This document shows positions 55,161 to 64,000 of a DNA stretch of 64,000 nucleotides, piece by piece. The notes beneath the pieces are model-generated. The model was not told the DNA's origin, made no database searches, and saw only the letters and a program-made list of their open reading frames with translations. The first letter of the stretch is position 1; each line of letters starts with the position of its first letter. Origin of the DNA: Spirometra erinaceieuropaei (taxonomy: Eukaryota > Platyhelminthes > Cestoda > Diphyllobothriidea > Diphyllobothriidae); the NCBI GenBank assembly GCA_902702965.1, contig CACRXP010000020.1:971538-1035537 (forward strand), given 5' to 3'. A program made the translations under genes and the position numbers.

Positions 55161-56249
55161 ATCGGATGTAGGTTAGGGTTGCTGTTAGGGTTAGGGCACA
55201 GGAATATTTATTCTTCCAGGAAATTAGCGCAAGGCCACATGTATAATGTGGGTGGGGTCAATAGAAGAAATTCGGACCAATTTGACAAAATAGGCTACCA
55301 AAAACCCCCAAATTAAGGCGATCGGAGGTTAAATGCCGCTTTGAAGTCAGCAACTGTTTGTCGTTGAACGATGTTCATTTTCCACCGACTGCCCAAAATA
55401 CTAGAACGTTTGAACTAGCGGGGAGAGGCACCCGACTGCTGGCAGATGCTTTGGAAACTAAAGTTTTAAAAAATAGAATGGCAGCGCGAATGTTGTAATA
55501 TCCCATTGTCTACCTAGAAGAGTGTTTTTTATTTGATGCAAATTGCAGATAGCCAATGAAAAAGCATCCATTTGGCGACTTCAAGCCAGCTGGAGTTAGT
55601 TCCCCTAAACAAACAACTAAGGCGACTGGAAACTAATCTGATGAATGGGGAAAATTACAGTCGCCACTGGCATGCGCTTTGTAGGCTGCTGCGCTACAAA
55701 TCACTTTCAGAAGATGTGCGTCTTACAGAGTGGCCAAGGACAAGTGAGACCAAACGTGGTCCCCAACCGGCGCATGTCAAAAACGCGTGCATTTGCGTGT
55801 TCCTATGGAGAGCAAATGTTTAACTACACTGAGAAAACAACCCTACAGCCCCCTCTCCCTCCCCAAGGAGCCCAGTGACCACAATTGCTAGGCTTCCTCG
55901 CAGATTAACCCTACGCTCGTAAACCGGGCAGGGAATGGGAGGACACAGATTAAACACCTGCATACGCCTAAATGTATTCGGAAAGGCGAAATGTGCAATC
56001 TTGACAATGTTTCAAGTGGTGGGAATGAAAGAAAAACTGGGGCAGTGCCCGCATCAATTTAAATTCCTCACAAAGTAAGGAAATCCTGTCGGGCAACCGG
56101 GGGATTCTGCGGGTAGTAGGTAGTGGAAGGGGTTTTAGTGCTTCCCCCTGAGAACTGCTGGGATTTTGACGTATGACGATAAAGCAGTCGCAGACGGTTC
56201 GCTGGTAATGCCTTCAGGCGTGTACGTTCACTGATCTGGGAGAACTGGT
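55161..56249. other. No gene recognised
   Basis: A short TTAGGG-like run occurs near 55173-55196 (GGTTAGGGTTGCTGTTAGGG). No domain-bearing frame. Confidence 0.4.
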
Positions 56250-56520
56250 TGCTAGTAAAAGGTCACAGGTTGTAATCACATTGTGACGAACAACCTGTTG
56301 GCCAGCACACACATTGGACCTTAAGGTGGCTTACTGGAGAAAATATGACTATATCCACCTTCAAGACGCTACAGGAGAGAATTCCTCCATGAAAGTCGTC
56401 GCACGAAACAATGATTAGTTCAGTCAAGGTTTTGCCAAGATTTTGGACGACCGAAAGGCTATAGTCTGAGAACCTTAAATGTGCTAGGGTGCTTTTCAGG
56501 TACAATTTCTGATCTTCCTC
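56250..56520. repeat. Dispersed repeat R6, copy 1
   Basis: Co-linear weak match with 60105-60320: GGACCTTAAGG, TATNTNCACCYTSAAG, AAACAATGAYYAGT, GATTTTGGACRACCGRAAG. Unclassified old repeat; a 95-codon minus frame runs across it. Confidence 0.45.
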
Positions 56521-58025
56521 GTCTCCAAATGACAGTTCTTTTGCATCCAACGATAACTCTCACTTCTTGCTTTGAGCTCCCAAGATACTGCCAACTATGT
56601 CCGAATGATACCCAGAACTCGGTCAAGCAATCCACTAAGATGCTATTCTCCAGACTGATTCTTTATTCCTTCAATGTTTATTTTGATGAGATGTGAAAAA
56701 CCTCAAAGACCTCACTGACCAATGAACCTAACCGGTCGGCTGATGACGTCGACTTGGATGTCCCCTGACATTTTTTGTGTCGCTTTCTCGGCTGCGCTCT
56801 CAGCCTACCGTCGAGTGACTAACTGTCCTTTGCAAGTCTTTTCTGTCCGCTATCGGTGTCGGAACTTTAAAAACATTCGTGCTCCAACAGCAGGTAGACC
56901 TAACAGTGCGGGTTCTACCACAAATGCCGATTTATTCGTCTGTGCCCTGAACTTTAAGGGTGGCGCACACCGAAAACACCTGCGGGGTCTCAAGTGAACT
57001 GAGAGAGCATAGACAACAGGTTCACTGGAATATCCGCAAGAGCAGTACCGAATTGATGCTGCTTGGGCGAACCAGCCCACACTAATCGAGGAGCCGGCTA
57101 GATGTCAGTTGAGACCACAGCACTTAAGCGTCTCAAGGGAACAAAACTGTTCCCCGTGTCAGCTTTTCTTCGGGCCAATTGTCGCTATTCTGCCAGGTTG
57201 ATGATGGAGGGGGGAGGGGCGGGGCATTGTTTGCGTTGACAGTTTTGACAATTCAAAAATAAAAGCACTCCTTCGGACGTGAGGGAAGGGACAGTGAAAA
57301 GCGGCGAGAGGACAGGCGGACAGGGTAGCAGGCAGTAAGTAGGTAACCACCTAGCGTTTTCGGTGCTTTGGCAGTTCCTGGCACGAAAATGGGAAGCAGA
57401 CTTTCTGCCTCTCTTTCTTCTCCCTGATAGGCATGATACCCAAGACCGGTGAGGACTACTTTTGAGACAGTTTTAATTGCAGTGCAGGAGAGCGATTTGA
57501 GGGGCCTTGTAGGTGGTCATCAAAACACATGTTGGGGCTTTACTGAGGAGAGCCGTCACCGAGATTGTGTGCTCCGCACAAGCGTAGATATTACTGGTTA
57601 TTTTTAAACCCATGAGCCTAATAAGAAGCAGGCGAGAGAAAAAAAAACAAATTCCTAACCGGCGTATACATTTGTCATGTGTAACCACGTGCATGTGCGC
57701 CTTGCCTTCTTCAAGCAGAAATTCGACCATCAAATCCCAGTGAGGTTTGCGGACTTGTTGTGAATTTTGCTAAAATAGATCAATGCGAAAGGACGTCAAG
57801 CTCGCCGAGGAAAAGAATTATAGAAAAAGTCCATATTTCCCGTAACCCTAGCGGATAACCAGACCCAATAAGAGTTGAAGTCAAAGTAAAATAGCCAGGC
57901 AACTGCCAAACTATCTGTTGCCGGCCTGGCAAACAAAGTGATACCCAGGGATCGAGAATTAAAAATAATGGTAATCAACCTTGCATTTTAAAACCTATCG
58001 TTTTCCTAAAGCTCAGTAAATGAAA
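56521..58025. other. No gene recognised
   Basis: Short frames only. A purine-rich tract at 57205-57222. Confidence 0.4.
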
Positions 58026-58028
58026 CCC

Positions 58029-58397
58029 GGTAAGATGTGGTTATGTAGCCCCACCTGATGGACACAATACCGTTGGGGTTGCGGTTAGGGGTTAGGGGTT
58101 ATGGATAGGGGTTAGGGCTAGGGGTTATGGCAGGGGTTAAGGTTAGGGGCTAGGGCTTGGGCTTAAGGTTAGCGATTGGGGCTAGGGGTTCGAGTTAGGG
58201 ATCAGGTCAACTATTTCTTAACCATCTAAAGCACAACCGCGCATCCCCAATAGCTGTTCTCTTGCATACAATTGTTTGACTTCTTCGCCTGTACGCTCCC
58301 CCGTCTCGCCCGTAAAAAGCCCTACCATACCGATCGCGTATTACAGGTGGCTGGGGTCTGGTTACTCCAGGCGGGGGCTATATAACCCCATCTGACT
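58029..58397 (+). mobile_element. Family M element M4, longest telomere-like core
   Basis: Starts GGTAAGATGTGGTTATGTAG and ends GGGGCTATATAACCCCATCT plus GACT. The core at 58077-58202 has many GGTTAGGG and GGGTTAGGGG units, the longest in the family here. The CTCGCCCGTAAAAAGCCCT module follows. Flanks TGAAACCC and CTTATTTG show no duplication. Confidence 0.85.
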
Positions 58398-60056
58398 CTT
58401 ATTTGAAAGGTATTACTGAAGGCCGACCCCTCAGAGGCTGAGCGGTTAGAGTCCAGTTGACTCTTTATAAAAAGCAGACTAAATCCCTCTCACCGTACAG
58501 CTGGCATGAATTCGAAGTCCACTTGCCTCCATGATGATGTAGTTGCCAGGAAAATGCTCTACACAACCGACATAATCTTCAAAAGTTGAATGACACTTCC
58601 ACGGTAAGGCAATACTTAAACATTGGGCAGGTAAGTAGACACCCAGAGTTCTGGAGTAGTTACACTGAGTCGTGAATACGGACGCCTGAATGTTGCCTCC
58701 ATGATTAGGAGGGATTAGGGTAAGGAACAGATATTTGAGCCTGCTTGAATTATTTTCTTACAAAATGCCCTTTTAGTATATCAAAACGTGCGTGCTGCGC
58801 AAATACGATTTCTTAATTTTTATTTATTTACGAACACCAAATTTCCCCACCTAAAAGGCCCCTATTATCACCTTTTCCGTCTAAAAGGTAGCCTTGCGCC
58901 TTAATTAAGGGGAGTACACATATTTTTTCGGACCCGTATGGGATTAATCGATGACAAGCGTCTGCAACATTAACCACGAAAATCAGTGAAAATGCCTAAA
59001 GTCAAGACCAGCACGTGGAGCAGAGCACGAATTACGAAACTTGGTAAGATGCCGAGGGGGAGGAGAAGGAGGAGGAAGGAGAAGAGGGTATATCACTGAA
59101 ATAACCTGCTCCACACATTAGCTGCCCTTCACTTAGCCCACCTTTATACACGAAAGCGGTTACGTTAATTCGCCTGTTTACATAAGACGGCGATAATCGT
59201 AGACCGACTCCTAATGTCAGAATTTCGTCAGTGGGCTATAACTATCAAAGGCGTGAGTCGAAAAGACAACTTTCAGACCTCAAGAACTACACAGGCCTAA
59301 ACAAAACGAAGTTGTAGAGCGTCGGGTTGATCACTTCTTATAAACATCGGTTGGCGGCGACGAAGGCTGTGCCACATCAAATGAGATGTAGGAAACGCCA
59401 AAAATAAAGTTTTGGCGAAGAGTGCTACCTTGATAAACAGCAGTCTGTTGATAGGCCCGAAGAGGTCTGCCGAGTGCTGTCTGGCTTGGAAGTAGACAAA
59501 CTAGTCTCCACTCCTGGATAACTCTATTGGATGAAGGTAGGTGGTTTTGAGGAACAATGGATTTCAGGACGGGCTTTTGGAACTGAGCCGCCGTTTTTTT
59601 CTACTCTCAATTCACATGAGAATTTTTTTAGGTGTACATCTGTTGGCCAATTTTGCTCATTACTCACTGATGCTTCCCCTCTTTGTTTATCTGAACTACA
59701 ATAATGAGATCATCTGCACACTACGCTAGCATCGCTTTGGAGGAATTAAAATCTGACGCCGATTTCGCAACTTGTTTACCGATAATTCTTCATTATGTCG
59801 ACAGTTGCAGTTTTCGGCCATTAAGTATCGCTTGTGATCTGATGTTATCTGCTGTGTGCACCGACTGTTATCCACAGTAAATAAAAGCCCTTTCTCGGCT
59901 GAAAATTTTGGAATGATACTTCCAAAATAAAACACAGCGACTGTCTTCAAGTGTAAACGGTGGCTGACAAAACGAGGAAACACATCTTACAGACCGGATC
60001 ATGTGGTAGGGAACAGTGTCACAAGCGACCGTTTCACGGAGACTGGCAACTTTCGC
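58398..60056. other. No gene recognised
   Basis: A CCCCACCTAAAAGGCCCCTA phrase near 58846 with TTTTCCGTCTAAAAGGTAG resembles the right module of family M and may be a very old fragment. Nothing else is recognised. Confidence 0.35.
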
Positions 60057-60082
60057 TATATATATATATATATATATATATA
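60057..60082. repeat. (TA)n microsatellite
   Basis: A run of TA dinucleotides, with a second shorter run at about 60100-60111. Confidence 0.9.
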
Positions 60083-60104
60083 TTGCTAATAGAGGCTCAT
60101 ATAT

Positions 60105-60320
60105 ATATATTATTGCAAACTTGGGACCTTAAGGGGGTTTGCCGGAGGGTGGATGGATATGTTCACCCTGAAGGCCGAAAAATACCTTCTCCACTAAGTA
60201 ACCCCATAAAACAATGACCAGTCTAGGCAGGACTTGGCTGAGATTTTGGACAACCGGAAGACGCGCTCTGGGTCAACTAGCCCGAAATGTGTGCTTTCCT
60301 GCGTGAGAACAGAAAGAAAG
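60105..60320. repeat. Dispersed repeat R6, copy 2
   Basis: Matches 56250-56520 in order and orientation but with much divergence. It begins next to a TA microsatellite. Confidence 0.45.
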
Positions 60321-61598
60321 CAAACGCGCCATCTTGGGTGGAAGTAAGGGGATTGGTTGCATTACTTTCCTATAATGTATGGCAGCACTGCCTTCGAGTT
60401 CGCAAGTCCCCTCAACCCTATTGTCAAAATGAGATAATTGTTATGCAAGACGTTAATTATCGTAAGTGTTCTGCCTCGAGCATGGGCGTGGAGGGCCGAA
60501 CAAGGCAGCTGTAGTCTAGCGGGTTGAAAGACAAGCACTGGTTCAGGTCAGGTTATGAAAACTGACAGTTTGGGACATGGCCTTAAGTCAGTAATCCAGA
60601 AACCATGACGACAAATCAAAGATTATTTGCCAACGGAGGATTGAAATATGCCGTCTTCTCTGATTACTGGCAAGAAAAACACAAACCAGGCGACTTGAAG
60701 ACAACGAGGGCCAAGTAACTGGCAGCCCGAGTAGACTAGACTGCTGGAAATTAAGTCGTTTTCCCTCTCAGAATTTCTCGAATTAGGACATTAAGAGTAA
60801 ATTTCATATAAGTCAAGCAGGAGGCTGTTAGACTTAATATAAAAATCTAAAAAGACAAGCCCGGCAAACGTACGCTTTCGATTATTCATTAGCACGGAAA
60901 CGATAGAATTTTTATGTGACGAGATTGTAAGGCAAGCTTTTTCAATCGGAAGAGGGTACCTATTAACCTAGTCGTAAGTTAACCGGTTAGTCCACAGGCC
61001 TCAGATGGCAAAAAGATCTTCGGCGGAAGGTTGCAGCAGAAGAGGTAGGCATTGCGGTATGAAGAATAAGCAGTCGCGAACGGCATAACGATAAAACCTT
61101 CACTCGCTGCAAAGAAGTCGGTGAGACATGGGAATAGGTATTCTTCGCAGCAAAGGTAACCTCTCGTTAAATTCCAGGGAGACTAGGATTAGGACTCGGG
61201 AATAGGTATCCCCGTGGAAATTAGTGTAAAACCACCTGTCATACGGGAAGAAGGGGGCACCTACCCGCGCGTACGACTGGGAATTCATTCACAAACAAAT
61301 CATAAGCACTAGCGGTATTACTGCATGGGTGGAGGGCTGCCCGCGGTCTACCAAGGTTTCACATTCCAATCGGCTGCGCTTCACAACCACAAACTAGTCT
61401 GCTAGAAAGGTCGGTAAAGACTTCCCACCCTTGAGTTCCGCTCATGTGACCACCTGGTGCCAGTCCTGTTCAACGGGTAATGGCTCGATCGATTTTTCAG
61501 ACGATCGATAGGCAGCAGAGCGCATACTCTCTGGCTCGATTTGCGGCAGGCCAATTAGGCAGAAAGGACCCGACCCGACCAGGCAACAATGACGACCA
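60321..61598. other. No gene recognised
   Basis: AAGCAGTCGCGAACGG near 61068 resembles AAGCAGTCGCAGACGG near 56182, hinting that R6 is longer than annotated. No coding evidence. Confidence 0.35.
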
Positions 61599-61600
61599 TA

Positions 61601-62587
61601 CAGTGTGTGACCGATCTCATGAAATTTTAGCGAAGCTCTGAAACGCGTTTCCGATTAGGAAGGACTACTTAAGGGGGGTTGTTATACTGATTATCATGCA
61701 GCATAACCCTAAAACATTTCCGACTCGCCAGGATGTCGGCTTTTGAATGTACTTCTTTTTGACCACTTGCAGAAACCACACTCGGTAAAAAATGACAACT
61801 TAAGTGGCTTGCGTTTTTCCTATTGATTTTCGATGGTCTTATAAATTCAAATACATTTTATAGAAACCATGCACAAGATATGCCTTCTTTTACTCTTTTG
61901 GTAGAAACGCATACTATCTTCATATTTTATGCCCGAAGAACGTGTATATTTAGGTTTTAAAAAGTTTCCCAGTTACCGAATAATTTTGAGCCTGATCTGT
62001 CATTGTGTTAGCGTTTAGCGATTTCAGTCTACAAGGTGCATGCTTTCCGCGTAAGGAAAATCACACATTCTTATATGCCTTTAAAAAGATATTATACAGA
62101 GTCCATAAAATTTAACAATGTATGTGGACCATTTTGCACATTTCATGAGGAGCATTAATAAACGGACATGTGCGGTCCTGTATGCATGGACATCGCACGG
62201 TCTTAAAAATCTCATAATTAAAGACTTTTTTAAAACCTAAATACACACTTTGTTCGGGCATAAAATATGAAGACAATGTGAGTTTCTATCAAAGTAGTAA
62301 AAGGAAGCATATTTTGTGCATGTTTTCTAAAAACGTATTTGAATTTATAAGACAATCGAAAATCAATAAGAAAAATGCATGCCACTTAAGTAGTCATTTT
62401 TTACCGAGTGTGATCTCTTCAGGAGGTCAAAGAGAAGTGCATTCAAAAGCCGACATCCTGGCAAGTCCGAAATGTTATGGCGTTATGCTGCATGATAATC
62501 ATTATAACAATCCCACTTAAGTAGTCTTTCCTAATCGAAACGCGTTTCAGAGCTTCGCTAAAATTTCATTAGATCGGTCACACACTG
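61601..62587. mobile_element. Fold-back element FB10 (complete, subfamily B, TA flanked)
   Basis: A 987-base near-palindrome starting CAGTGTGTGACCGATCTC and ending GATCGGTCACACACTG, with TA on both sides (61599-61600, 62588-62589). Arms of about 400 bases pair well, for example GCTCTGAAACGCGTTTCC and GGATGTCGGCTTTTGAATG with their complements at 62455-62560; a spacer of about 190 bases lies between. No open reading frame of note. Confidence 0.9.
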
Positions 62588-62813
62588 TACATCTGACGAT
62601 CGTCATTATCTGTTGTACCCGTAAAACTCCCAAAGACGTACTGTTCCAGTGCGGAACTTGCTCTAGCTGTAAACATCATAAGCAAGAATTAACCACTCAA
62701 GATCAAATTGTGAAGAGACTGGAAGTAGCGTATTCCCTATGACAAGTAGTTTCAGTGAAAATATTGGGTCTACGGATATTCCTAAAGAATTCCCTGACCA
62801 ATGTAAGTTTCGC

Positions 62814-63267
62814 AGTAAGATGTGATTACGTAGCCGCACCTGATGGACACAATGCTGTTTTCCTACTTAATTATTTTGAGTTGGTGTGCTTACGCTGGCA
62901 TGGTGTTGCTGTGCGTTGTGGTGTGTGTTCTGTTGCCGGCATTGTTTCTTTGTTTTAGTGTCTACCTTGTTGGTCCAATGCCAGTGGTTCTTCTTGACTT
63001 TCGGCCTGTCGTCTCCTTCTAACTGTCGCGTTGGGTGTTTTAGGGTTGAAGGTTATGGTTAGAGTTAGAGGTTGGGGCAACTATTTCTCAACCACTCAGA
63101 GTACAACCGCGCATTTCCAGTAGCATTTCTTTTGCACATAATTATTTGACCTCGTCGTTTGTGCGTTCCCCGGCCCCACCTGTAAAAACCCCTATTGCCA
63201 CCGCTCCCGTATTACTGGTGGCTGGAGTTTCTTTACATCAGTTGCGGCTGCATAACCGCATATGACC
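62814..63267 (+). mobile_element. Family M element M5 with internal insertion
   Basis: Starts AGTAAGATGTGATTACGTAG and ends GGCTGCATAACCGCATATGA plus CC. Flanks AGTTTCGC and ATATTCGC agree at 6 of 8 positions. About 185 bases of unrelated GT-rich sequence (roughly 62854-63038) sit where the telomere-like core normally begins, and only a short core remains (63039-63075). The right module is normal. Confidence 0.8.
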
Positions 63268-64000
63268 ATATTCGCATCCCAGAGACGTTACTGCGAAAAA
63301 CGGAAACAATTCCTACACTGAACTGGAGGAACCGGGAGGAGATGGGGGGATTCCAATCACTCGCCCAGGTGGCTGTGAGACCCGCCGTCGAAACGCCTGT
63401 TGGGCGTCTGAAATCAGGCGACTGAGTTCCGAATGGAAAATGGACCCCAGACTATCTGAAGCGGTAATGGCAGAGGTGGGGAACCGGAAAACCGGAGACG
63501 ATGATCGGCAGACACTTGTGTCGGGAATGAGATTATTTTGCATCACCAGTTGAAAATAGGACAGCACTTAGACTAAAATACTCAGGACACCCAACCGCGA
63601 AATATCATCAATGTCTCCCTTAGCGACATGTTGGGCCGCACCTGATAGTGAATTGGTTGTCCGTCTGTTCCTTTTTGGAGCAGGACAAAAAAGTATTTTG
63701 GAGAAAAGGACTAAGATTTTCTTGGAGAAATGAAGCTGCGAAGTTAATGGAGGGCAGAAAGCGTGGAAACCAGCCTGTGACGGATGCTGAACACGCAATA
63801 CCGGATGCAGATCAGAAGGCTGTCTTTAAGACCGATGGGGGTTTCGAAGGCTGCAAGAGTAGTTGACTGGCATTTACTTTCTTTAATATCCGTTCTGGCA
63901 GGCGGAAAACTTGTCGGTTCTGTGTTGCTCATGAGTGAAAGTATGGAAATCCAGACTGAACGCTCTGATGATAATCTCAAATAAGACAGAGACCGACATA
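63268..64000. other. No gene recognised
   Basis: Short frames on both strands with no recognised domain up to the window end. Confidence 0.4.

Overview
This window looks like transposon-rich, gene-poor DNA from a flatworm nuclear genome, most likely a cestode of the diphyllobothriidean type. The reasons are several GIY-YIG Penelope-like retroelement lineages, a tRNA-derived short repeat of a kind I associate with tapeworms, TTAGGG-like repeats, small introns and a scaffold gap. The taxon is my inference from repeat style and cannot be proved here. No prokaryotic operon, CRISPR array, rRNA or intact tRNA gene is visible.

Only one host gene candidate is convincing: a minus-strand reading frame at 47658-46338 with an 82-base GT-AG intron. 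It encodes about 412 residues with one hydrophobic segment and a long Ser/Pro-rich, acidic remainder. It may be the last two exons of a larger membrane protein. A lysine-rich 153-codon frame at 51030-51491 is a weak second candidate.

Most of the rest is mobile DNA. (1) Penelope-like element (PLE) fragments of at least five lineages: PLE-a at 29.05-30.76 kb, PLE-b at 34.7-36.0 kb, PLE-c at 0.9-2.98, 33.27-34.16 and 36.46-37.38 kb, PLE-d at 5.2-5.5 and 13.23-14.34 kb, and PLE-e at 19.51-19.9 kb. All are frameshifted or truncated. (2) A fold-back family (FB) of palindromic elements of about 0.9-1.0 kb with TA flanks, at 7.06, 10.85, 12.19, 20.09, 21.39, 24.16, 44.04, 51.5 and 61.60 kb, with a solo arm at 37.70 kb and a terminal-repeat remnant at 16.18 kb. 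(3) A short inverted-repeat element (family M) carrying degenerate TTAGGG repeats, at 9.19, 40.78, 52.99, 58.03 and 62.81 kb. (4) A tRNA-like SINE family (S), often as head-to-head palindromes, at 5.94, 10.61, 17.85-18.51, 28.31-29.03, 42.14, 48.94 and 54.62 kb. (5) A dead Tc1/mariner-like transposase at 25.75-27.0 kb and non-LTR retrotransposon fragments at 53.6-55.2 kb. (6) Unclassified dispersed repeats R4, R5 and R6.

The most interesting signal is in the 3' tails of the PLE-c copies. Each carries a type I hammerhead ribozyme-like motif (CTGAYGA, short stem, GAAA, short hairpin, TC, GCC). Two copies support the outer helix with different but complementary base pairs. Other structural oddities are PLE 3' ends arranged as inverted twins or hairpins, direct repeats flanking PLE-b, and apparent 8-bp target duplications around the telomere-like element.

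All alignments were made by eye, so boundaries are approximate to about 10-30 bases unless stated, and no identity values were computed.
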